The position numbers and the translations under genes are program-made. From a beta proteobacterium AAP65 (GTDB lineage Bacteria; Pseudomonadota; Gammaproteobacteria; Burkholderiales; Burkholderiaceae_C), in contig LJHW01000018.1 in assembly GCA_001295865.1 (NCBI GenBank), positions 1 to 64,000 of the forward strand: a stretch of 64,000 nucleotides of DNA, in the 5' to 3' direction. Of the stretch, positions 8,452 through 15,173 are shown piece after piece. A model generated the notes under the pieces. It did no database searches, was not told the DNA's origin, and saw only the letters and a program-made list of their open reading frames with translations. Position 1 is the first letter of the stretch. Each line of letters starts with the position of its first letter.

Positions 8452-9744
8452 ATGAATCTCCTGGGTCACGGGGCGAACGCGGTTTCGATTCTCACGCAAG
8501 CCCTCCGCCGGCGCGGCGTGCTGCTCGCGGCCTTGTTGGCCCCGGCGGCGCGCTGGGCCGGTGCTTCGGCGCCGAGCGGCCTGACGCTGCACCCCGTGCC
8601 GCTGCCGGCCGGTGCGCCCATGGCCCAGCTGCACGCGGGCGGGCCCACGGGTTTGCTGGCCGTGGCCCACGACGGTGGCTTGTGGGCCCTGTCGCCCCAG
8701 CGAGCCGCACCGCGCCGCCTGGCCGGCGGCCTGGACCCCGCCACGCCGCTGGCCAGCGGGCATGGCCGCATCGCCGGGCGCACGGCCGAGGGCGGCCTGT
8801 GGGTGTTCGAGCTGGTCACCGGCCAGGCCCAGGTGCTGCGCGAAGCCGGCCTGGCGCCGCATGCGGGGCTGCTCGTCCTGCCGCTGGCGGTGCTGGGGGT
8901 GGTGGCGGCCGATCACAGGCTGGTGCGTTTTGAGCCGGGCAGCGGCGGCCGATGGCGGCCCGTGGCCCGTTCGCCCGAGGCGCTGCTGCCCGATGCGCGG
9001 CCGCTGCAGGCCGACCTGGACGGCCGCGGTGACGGCGGCCACATCGTCGTGCTGGCCGGGCCTGACGCGCAGCGCTACCGGCACGGCGTGCTGGGCGACG
9101 CCGTGGAGGCCACGCGGGTGCTGTGGCTGGAACGCCATGGGCTGCAGGTGCTGCGTGCGCTGGCGCTGCCACCGCCGTTTGTTTTCGAGGACATCGCACC
9201 GCGGCCCTGGCCCCTGCCCGGCCGCGCCGGTGCCACCGGCCTGCTGACCGTGCGCGCCGGCCCCGACGGCGGCCAGCTGGCCTTGCTGAGCGCCGACCCC
9301 GCACGGCCCGCCTTGCTACGGCTGGAAGCCCTGGGCGAGCCGGTGGGCGGCTTCCACCGCTGGCTGGCGCCCACCACCGACGGCCGCCACATCGCAGCCG
9401 TGCACACGCCGCACATCGGTGGCGTGCTGCACGTTTACAGCCTGGCCGGGCCCCAGCTGGCGCGCCGCTGGCTCGTGGCCGATGTCAGCACCCACGCCAT
9501 CGGCTCGCGCGAGACCGACCTGGCCGTCTGGCTGCAGGGGCGCCTGCTGCTGCCCAGCCAGGACGGCCGGTCGATCACGCGCCTGAACCCGGCGCAGGAT
9601 TGGGCCGAAGACGGCGCGCTGCCGCTGCCGGCGCGTGTGGTGCAGACCACTGCGCTGGCCAACGGCGAGACCTGGGCCGGATTGTTGGCCGACGGCCAGG
9701 TGGTGCTGGCCAGCCCGGCCGGGCGCAGGCCGAGCCAGAACTAG
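8452..9744 (+). CDS. Predicted exported beta-propeller-like protein of unknown function
   Basis: About 430 aa. Start at ATG 8452 is tentative, supported only by a weak GGA at 8441-8443; GTG 8518 is an alternative. Either start gives a signal-like segment after RRRG (GVLLAALLAPAARWAGASA). The mature part is repetitive in character: blades such as TGLLAVAHDGGLWALSP, GHIVVLAGPDAQRY, TGLLTVRAGPDGGQLALL and HIAAVHTPHIGGVLHVYSL suggest a beta-propeller or FG-GAP-like fold, an inference from pattern only. Its TAG stop shares the palindrome CTAG (9741-9744) with the stop of the convergent histidine kinase gene, so the two genes overlap tail to tail. Confidence 0.6.
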   Translation: MNLLGHGANAVSILTQALRRRGVLLAALLAPAARWAGASAPSGLTLHPVPLPAGAPMAQLHAGGPTGLLAVAHDGGLWALSPQRAAPRRLAGGLDPATPLASGHGRIAGRTAEGGLWVFELVTGQAQVLREAGLAPHAGLLVLPLAVLGVVAADHRLVRFEPGSGGRWRPVARSPEALLPDARPLQADLDGRGDGGHIVVLAGPDAQRYRHGVLGDAVEATRVLWLERHGLQVLRALALPPPFVFEDIAPRPWPLPGRAGATGLLTVRAGPDGGQLALLSADPARPALLRLEALGEPVGGFHRWLAPTTDGRHIAAVHTPHIGGVLHVYSLAGPQLARRWLVADVSTHAIGSRETDLAVWLQGRLLLPSQDGRSITRLNPAQDWAEDGALPLPARVVQTTALANGETWAGLLADGQVVLASPAGRRPSQN

Positions 9745-11246
9745 GGCGCCGCCAGCGGCAAGAGCAGGCACAGCCGCGTGCCGCCCCCTGGCGATGGCAA
9801 GGGCCGCAGGCTGCCGCCATGCAGCACCGCCACACGCTGCGCGATGGCCAGGCCCAGGCCGCCGATGCCGCCGCTGCGCCGCTTGATCGGCGGTTCACGC
9901 AGCGACAAACCCTGCGCCAGGCGCTGCTGCAGCTCGGTCGGCAGGCCAGGGCCGCTGTCTTCGATGAGGATCTCGGCCTGCGTGCCCTCGCGCCGCAGGC
10001 TCACGCGCACCGGCTGCTGCGTGGGCGCGTGGCGCACCGCGTTGTCGATGAGGTTGGTCAGTGCACGTTCGATCAGCTGCAGGTCGCCGTTCAGTTCCAG
10101 CCGGCCGGGCGGCAGGCCCTGCAGCGTGACCGGGGGCTCGGTGTGCCCGACCTCGAACTTCTGCACCGCATCGCTGACGACTTCGTCCAGCGCAAAACGT
10201 TCGCGCTGCAGCACCGGGTCGCCCGACTGCAGGGCCGCCAGCTCGAAGAGCTGCTGCGAGAGCCGGCCCACCTTGCGGCTTTGCGCCAGCGCGGCCTGCA
10301 GCACGGTGGCGCGGGCCGCGGGCGCTTCGGTCTGCAGCGAGCCTTGCGCCAGCGCTTCCAGGTGCCCGTGCAGCGCGGTCAGCGGGGTGCGCAGGTCGTG
10401 CGCCACGCTGGCCATCATCTCGCGGTGGTCGGCCGTCTGGCGGTGTTCACGCTCGGCCTGGGTCTCCACGCGCGTGCGCAGTTCGCCGAAGGCGCGTGCC
10501 AGCGTCTGCACCTCGTCGCCGGCCGGCGGGCCGCCGGCGGCCGCGGCAGGGCCCGGGCTGCCCGCTTCGCGCCGCTGGTAGGCGTCCATCTCGGCCGCCA
10601 GCCGGCGCACCGGCAGGCTCAGGCGCCGGAAGGTGAACACACCCAGCGCCAGTGTGAGCAGCAGGCCCACCAGCGAAGCCCAGGCCACGCCTTGCCAGAG
10701 CCGTTCAGCGCCCAGCTGGGCGGCCACCTGTTCACGGGCCGTGCCGTCGAGCACCACGTACAGGTAGCCCGGTGGCCGGGTGTCGCCGGCGCGGGGCGGG
10801 AACATCGCCGCGCTGAAGATGCGCGGCACCGCCGAGCCCATGGGGTCGGTGCCGCGCAGCGGCAGGTCGGCACCGGCGAGAAAGGCGCGCACGGCCGCGA
10901 GGTCGACCTGGTGCTGGCGCACCATGCCCGGCTCGCCGATGTAGTGCTGCACGCGGCCGTCGGCATCGAGCAGGTAGACCTGCACGGCCGGGTTCACCGT
11001 CATCAGCATCTGCAGCAGGGCCTGGCGCGCGGCGCCATCGGCGCCTGCAGGGTCGGCCGCCGTGATCTCGGGCCACTGCGCCACGATGTGCCGGGCCAGC
11101 CCGTGCGACAGGCGCTGCAGCGACTCTTGCGCCTGCTCGTGCGCAAACTGTCGGCCGATCAGCGCGACGAAGGCGCCGTAGGCCAGCAGCAGCACGGCCA
11201 GCACCAGCGACAGCCGGGTGGTGAACGAAACGCTGCTTTGCTTCAT
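9741..11246 (-). CDS. Sensor histidine kinase (two TM, HAMP, HisKA, HATPase)
   Basis: 501 aa. TM1 at about residues 13-30 and TM2 at about 175-195 enclose a periplasmic sensor domain of about 145 residues with no recognised family. A HAMP linker follows (SLPVRRLAAEMD), then the phospho-accepting H-box SVAHDLRTPLTAL, N-box NLIDNAVRHA, and G-boxes DSGPGLP and GGIGGLGLAIA. The ATG overlaps the stop of the response regulator gene in the ATGA form (11243-11246), so the pair is co-transcribed and probably translationally coupled. The stop codon overlaps the convergent gene's stop. The stimulus is unknown; the spondin-domain PEP-CTERM gene just upstream of the regulator is a possible target. Confidence 0.92.
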   Translation of the reverse strand: MKQSSVSFTTRLSLVLAVLLLAYGAFVALIGRQFAHEQAQESLQRLSHGLARHIVAQWPEITAADPAGADGAARQALLQMLMTVNPAVQVYLLDADGRVQHYIGEPGMVRQHQVDLAAVRAFLAGADLPLRGTDPMGSAVPRIFSAAMFPPRAGDTRPPGYLYVVLDGTAREQVAAQLGAERLWQGVAWASLVGLLLTLALGVFTFRRLSLPVRRLAAEMDAYQRREAGSPGPAAAAGGPPAGDEVQTLARAFGELRTRVETQAEREHRQTADHREMMASVAHDLRTPLTALHGHLEALAQGSLQTEAPAARATVLQAALAQSRKVGRLSQQLFELAALQSGDPVLQRERFALDEVVSDAVQKFEVGHTEPPVTLQGLPPGRLELNGDLQLIERALTNLIDNAVRHAPTQQPVRVSLRREGTQAEILIEDSGPGLPTELQQRLAQGLSLREPPIKRRSGGIGGLGLAIAQRVAVLHGGSLRPLPSPGGGTRLCLLLPLAAP

Positions 11247-11947
11247 GCGGCCGGCTCCGGGTCGAAGCGGTAACCCACGCCCCACACCGTGACCACACGC
11301 CGCGGCTCGCGCGGGTCGTCTTCGATGCGGCTGCGCAGGCGGTTGATGTGCGAGTTGACGGTGTGTTCGTAGCCGTCGAAACCCGCGCCCCACACCCGCT
11401 GCAGCAGCTCGCCCCGGCTGAAGGGCCGGCCAGGGTGCTTGAGCAGAAAGTGCAGCAGATCGAACTCGCGCAGCGTCAGCGGCACCACCTTGTCATCGCG
11501 CAGCAGTTCGCGGCGCACCGTGTCCAGCCGGAAGGGCCCGAAACGCAGGGCGTGGGCATCGGCCGATGGCGCGCTGAGCTGCTCGATGCGCCGGAACAGC
11601 GCGCGGATGCGCGCCACCAGCTCCAGCATCGAAAACGGCTTGGCCAGGTAGTCATCGGCGCCCAGCTCCAGGCCCAGCACGCGGTGGGCTTCGGCCGAGC
11701 GCGCGCTGAGCATGATCACCGGCACGCCGGCATGGCGTGCGCGCAGGTGGCGGCAGACCTCCCAGCCGTCGGCGCCGGGCAGCATCAGGTCGAGCAGCAC
11801 CAGGTCCCAACGCTGGCGGTCGATGGCCGCCATGGCGTGGCGGCCATCGGCCTCGCGGTGCAGGCGGTAACCCGCCTCTTCCAGGTGCAGGCGCAAGGCC
11901 TGCGCGATGGCGTCGTCGTCTTCCACCAGCAACAAGTGCTTGTTCAT
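11243..11947 (-). CDS. OmpR/PhoB-family response regulator
   Basis: 234 aa. The receiver domain has acidic residues in LLVEDDD, phospho-acceptor Asp in LVLLDLMLPG, and the switch Thr/Ser and Lys in VIMLSARS and DDYLAKPFS. The C-terminal winged helix (LTLREFDLLHFLLKHPGRPFSRGELL, then GYEHTVNSHINRLRSRIE) is of OmpR type. I chose ATG 11947 because it gives the canonical MNKHLLLVEDD start; ATG 11992 in frame is possible. No clear ribosome site precedes 11947. Instead a perfect hairpin, GCGGCCC/GGGCCGC with a 4-base loop (11950-11967), ends 2 bases upstream. It is the partner of the kinase encoded downstream. Confidence 0.92.
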   Translation of the reverse strand: MNKHLLLVEDDDAIAQALRLHLEEAGYRLHREADGRHAMAAIDRQRWDLVLLDLMLPGADGWEVCRHLRARHAGVPVIMLSARSAEAHRVLGLELGADDYLAKPFSMLELVARIRALFRRIEQLSAPSADAHALRFGPFRLDTVRRELLRDDKVVPLTLREFDLLHFLLKHPGRPFSRGELLQRVWGAGFDGYEHTVNSHINRLRSRIEDDPREPRRVVTVWGVGYRFDPEPAA

Positions 11948-12016
11948 GCGCGGCCCGTTTGGGCCGCCGCCGGTGGCGGACCCGAACACCATTGAACCAG
12001 AAGGCGCCGGGTCGGG

Positions 12017-12835
12017 TCAGGCCGCGCCCAATGCAGAGCGCGCACCTTCGTCGCGGCGGCGGCGCGCCAGGTAGCCGATGCCCAGCAGACCGGCCGTCAG
12101 CATCGCCCAGCTGCCGGGTTCGGGCACGGGCGAGACTTCGAAGCTGATGCGGTAGACCTCGCTGCCTGCCGACAGGCCGCTGTTGAAGGTGTAGCCCGCA
12201 CCGGTGCTCAGCCCGTTGAAGGCGGCCAGCTCGGCGAAGTTGAGCGCCACCACCGAGTTTTGCGGCGTGCGCAGGTCGTTGTTGCCGACGAAGGCGGCCG
12301 CGGCGGGGTCGAACACCTCGGAGCCTGCATCCCAGATCTCACTGGCGCGCACGGTGATCGACGGCAGGGTCAGCGCGCCGGTGGCGTCGAAGAGGCGGTA
12401 CTCGGTGGGGCTGTCGTTGCCGATGAAGAAGTCGTTGCTCGGCACCACCATGCCGGCAAAGGTGAACAGCGGGTTCAGCGCCGTGTCGACACGCAGCGTG
12501 AGGCTGCTGGTGGCGCCGGGCAGCAAGAGGCCACCGACGGTGCCGCGCGTGGCGGTGGCATCGGCCGCCGCGAAGGCGGCCTGCCAGGCACCGCCTGCGC
12601 CGCCCTCGGCCACCGAGATGATGGGCGCGGTGGCCACGCCGCCCAGGTTGAAGGCATCGAAGCTGCCGCTGTGGAAACCGAGGTGCAGCGGGGCAAAGGC
12701 GATGCCGTTGGCCGGTGCGAGGTTCTGGACGGTGACGGTGACGTCGACGACCTCGGCATGGGCCGACAGGGTGACGCTGCTGGCTGCGATCGCCGCAGCG
12801 ATGGCGGCAAGGGCGAGGCGGGGGTTCGGGTGCAT
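12017..12835 (-). CDS. Spondin-domain PEP-CTERM exported protein
   Basis: 272 aa. ATG 12835 follows AGGAG at a good distance. The signal peptide runs to about residue 26 (LSAHA). A spondin-like domain follows: VTVQNLAPANGIAFAPLHLG, FHSGSFDAFNLGG, ISVAEGG and LTLRVDT. The C-terminus has the full exosortase sorting signal: VPEPGSW, a hydrophobic stretch (AMLTAGLLGIGYLA) and RRRRDEG. It should be processed by the exosortase system and displayed in, or released from, the envelope or EPS matrix. The response regulator gene lies 69 bases downstream on the same strand, so the three genes may be one transcript. Confidence 0.88.
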   Translation of the reverse strand: MHPNPRLALAAIAAAIAASSVTLSAHAEVVDVTVTVQNLAPANGIAFAPLHLGFHSGSFDAFNLGGVATAPIISVAEGGAGGAWQAAFAAADATATRGTVGGLLLPGATSSLTLRVDTALNPLFTFAGMVVPSNDFFIGNDSPTEYRLFDATGALTLPSITVRASEIWDAGSEVFDPAAAAFVGNNDLRTPQNSVVALNFAELAAFNGLSTGAGYTFNSGLSAGSEVYRISFEVSPVPEPGSWAMLTAGLLGIGYLARRRRDEGARSALGAA

Positions 12836-12933
12836 GGGCTGACTCCTGGCTGTGCTGGTATGAAGACCGACGCGAAGCAAACTTCGCCAGAGCCATGCTA
12901 GGAAGCCGCCCTCACGGGTGCTTCACCGAAAGA

Positions 12934-13119
12934 TCACGGGCGCGGGAACCGCGTGGCGGGGCCCTCTGACGGATCGGACGGGTGCGGGCCGTGCTGGACG
13001 CGATGCGCCTGCAGCCGCCCCAGCGTGCTGTCCAGCAGGTGCGCGAGCTTCTGTGCCGCGCCCTGCACCGCCTGCGCCACGGTGGCGGCGTGTGCGGTCA
13101 GTGCCACCGGCTTCGGCAT
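12934..13119 (-). CDS. Possible small protein, 61 aa, phasin-like amphipathic helix
   Basis: A short reading frame from ATG 13119 with a good GGAGG 9 bases upstream. It begins MPKPVALTAHAATVAQAVQG and continues with an Ala/Leu/Gln helix (AAQKLAHLLDSTLGRLQA), ending in a Pro/His-rich tail. The Ala-rich amphipathic helix is reminiscent of short phasin-like proteins, but the match is weak. It sits divergently from the patatin gene, and an inverted repeat (13165-13188) lies between them. GC-rich sequence makes chance frames common; the ribosome site is the main argument for it. Confidence 0.35.
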   Translation of the reverse strand: MPKPVALTAHAATVAQAVQGAAQKLAHLLDSTLGRLQAHRVQHGPHPSDPSEGPATRFPRP

Positions 13120-13164
13120 ACGACCTGGCCTCCCGCAGACAGGGGAAGGCCGGCGGTGAAAACT

Positions 13165-13188
13165 GCGTACGCGTACCCATTCGTACGC
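13165..13188. promoter_or_regulatory. Inverted repeat, possible operator
   Basis: GCGTACG (13165-13171) and CGTACGC (13182-13188) form a perfect 7-bp inverted repeat separated by 10 bases. It sits between the possible small gene on the minus strand (start 13119) and the patatin gene on the plus strand (start 13237). The centre-to-centre distance of 17 bases, under two helical turns, would suit a dimeric repressor. No cognate regulator is evident. Confidence 0.35.
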
Positions 13189-13236
13189 GGCCGGGTTTGC
13201 CGACCATCTCTGCAACCCCACTGCCGCCAAGCTGCC

Positions 13237-14205
13237 ATGCACCACACCCTTTTTCCTGGCCCCTCGGGCACGGCTCTTCAGCCTGCCCTGCGTCCCGCCG
13301 CGGCGCCGCCGCGGCTGGCCCTGGTGTTCGGCAGCGGCGGCGTGAAGAGCGTGGCCGCGCTCGGCGTGGTGCAGGTGCTCGAGGAAGCCGGCATCCAGGC
13401 CGACCTGGTCGTGGGCTGCAGCGCCGGCGCGGTGTTTGGTGCCCTGGCGGCTGCCGGTCATCCAGCCGCGGAGTGCGTGCGCCTGGCGCAGACGCTGTGG
13501 TCGCGTGAGATCACCAGCCAGCGCCGCAAGGCCGCCTGGCTGGACATGGCGCTGGCGCCGTGGGTCGCGGCGCGCGGCGACCGTTTCGGCGAGACCTTTG
13601 CGCTGCGCGACGACCGCCTGATCCTGGAACGCCTGCAGCGCGCCTTCGGCAGCCTGCGCCTTGAAGACCTGCCGGTGCCGCTGCGGGTGAGCACCGCCGA
13701 CGCACACACCGGCGAAGCGGTGGTCCTGGCGCAGGGCCCGGTCTGTGAGGCCTTGCGGGCTTCGGTGGCGCTGCCCTTCCTGTTCACGCCGCACCGCGTG
13801 GCGGGCCGCCTGCTGATGGACGGCAGTGTCTGCGACCCGCTGCCCCTGGCCGGCGCTGCACAGGCACAGGTGGTGCTGGCGCTGGGCTTCGAGGTGCCCC
13901 TGCCGCGCCGCGTCGCGGGGCCTGTACGCCTGGCCACGCGCGTCACGGCGGGCTTGACCAACAACCTGCTGCACGCCCGCATCGCGGCGCACGCCGGGCC
14001 GAGCCGGATCGTGCTGCTGCCCCAACTCGAACGCCGCGTGGGCCTGTTCGAAACCCAGGCCATGCCCGCCTTGTTGGACCTGGGCCGGAAGGCCGCCTTG
14101 CAAGCCCTGCCCAGGCTGCAGCAGCTGTTGAGTGCCTGCCAGGAACACCCCGCAGGCGCAGCACTCCCGAGCAGCCAGGGCCTGCGCGCAGCCCTGGCGG
14201 CCTGA
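13237..14205 (+). CDS. Patatin-like phospholipase (RssA type)
   Basis: 322 aa. The patatin fold is clear: an oxyanion-hole motif variant GSGGVKS in LALVFGSGGVKSVAALGV (instead of GGGxRG), nucleophile elbow GCSAG (GxSxG), then VALPFLFTPHRV and the catalytic Asp in DGSVCDPLPL. The Ser-Asp dyad is thus intact. It probably hydrolyses phospholipid or related acyl esters. There is no signal peptide, so a cytoplasmic or peripheral-membrane location is expected. The PEP-CTERM gene begins 47 bases downstream, and the two may share a transcript. The GSGG variant of the glycine-rich loop occurs in some bacterial patatins. Confidence 0.88.
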   Translation: MHHTLFPGPSGTALQPALRPAAAPPRLALVFGSGGVKSVAALGVVQVLEEAGIQADLVVGCSAGAVFGALAAAGHPAAECVRLAQTLWSREITSQRRKAAWLDMALAPWVAARGDRFGETFALRDDRLILERLQRAFGSLRLEDLPVPLRVSTADAHTGEAVVLAQGPVCEALRASVALPFLFTPHRVAGRLLMDGSVCDPLPLAGAAQAQVVLALGFEVPLPRRVAGPVRLATRVTAGLTNNLLHARIAAHAGPSRIVLLPQLERRVGLFETQAMPALLDLGRKAALQALPRLQQLLSACQEHPAGAALPSSQGLRAALAA

Positions 14206-14252
14206 GCTGCCGGCCCGCCCCATTTCCCACAAACCACACCGAGGAAGATCCC

Positions 14253-15173
14253 ATGAATACCTGCAATCCATCCAGCACCCATCAACCCGCCCGCTCCATG
14301 CGGCCTCGCCCGCACGCACCGGCTGCGGCAGCGTGGCCTCTGAAGGGCAGTCTCGGGCTGGCCATCGCGCTGCTGTGCAGCCAGCAGGCGCTGGCCGCAA
14401 GCACCTTGGAACTGGTGGAGCGTGAATCGGTGAGCCAAGTGAGGGCTTTCGCCGGCTACGGCATTTCGGGTGTGGCCTTCCCTTGCGTAACCCCCGAGAC
14501 CGACTTCTGTGCCGTCACGGGCAGCACGGGTTCCTTGGCGGTGGTGTCGGGCACGGGCGTGCCCACGGTCAGCGTGGCCGGCACGGGCACTGGCTTCGAC
14601 ACCGCACTGGTGTTCTCAACCACCTTCGATGCCACCTGGGCGCAGACCCAGACCTTCTCGTTCGGCAGCAACGGCGCCGACATCGAGCTCAGGGCATCAG
14701 GCTCGTTCATGGGCACGATGCAGTCCCTGGGCAGCAACAGCATCCAGCCCCCGCAGCCCGCCGCGCAGCGCATGGAAAGCTGGAACTGGCAGGCCTTCAC
14801 CTTCACGCTCGACCAGAACACGGCCTACACCCTCACTGGCGGCAGCACCGGCGGGCAGCAGCTGGAAGTGTGGTGGACCTCACCCGCGGGCGTCACCACC
14901 TACCGCAGCGACGTGATCGGCAACACCGGGCTGGCCAGCTTCAACAACAGCGGCACCCTGCAAGCGGGCACCTACCTGCTGCGCAACTTCGAGTTCGTGA
15001 TGGCCAGCGTCGAAAACAGCTATGCCAACAGCTGGGACTACACGCTGACCTTCCGCGACACCGTCTCCGTCGTGCCTGAACCCACGCCTGCGGCCTTGCT
15101 GCTGGCCGGCCTGGTGGCCCTGCGGGCATGGCGCCAGCGGCGGCTGGGGCTGCCGCTCAAGTCGGGCGGCTAG
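14253..15173 (+). CDS. PEP-CTERM exported protein of unknown function
   Basis: 306 aa from ATG 14253 with GAGGAAG upstream. A long N-region (about 30 residues, Arg/His/Pro-rich) precedes the signal core LGLAIALLCSQQALAA. The mature part is Thr/Ser/Gly-rich with low charge (VSGTGVPTVSVAGTGTGFD, TYTLTGGSTGG-like strands) and looks like an all-beta secreted domain without a family match. The sorting signal is VPEPTPAALLLAGLVALRAW followed by a basic tail (RQRRLG), as required by exosortase. The last 17 bases overlap the convergent regulator gene. Confidence 0.82.
   Translation: MNTCNPSSTHQPARSMRPRPHAPAAAAWPLKGSLGLAIALLCSQQALAASTLELVERESVSQVRAFAGYGISGVAFPCVTPETDFCAVTGSTGSLAVVSGTGVPTVSVAGTGTGFDTALVFSTTFDATWAQTQTFSFGSNGADIELRASGSFMGTMQSLGSNSIQPPQPAAQRMESWNWQAFTFTLDQNTAYTLTGGSTGGQQLEVWWTSPAGVTTYRSDVIGNTGLASFNNSGTLQAGTYLLRNFEFVMASVENSYANSWDYTLTFRDTVSVVPEPTPAALLLAGLVALRAWRQRRLGLPLKSGG

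Noticed and set aside
14180-14252. Sigma-54-like sequence (TGGCGGCCTGAGCTGCC) before the second PEP-CTERM gene
   Set aside because: The GG-to-GC spacing is 11 rather than 10 and the core is CGG rather than CAC.
15061-15068. Single GTCTCCG inside the PEP-CTERM gene, considered as another SARP-type site
   Set aside because: It is a single copy inside a coding region, without an 11-bp partner or a -10.
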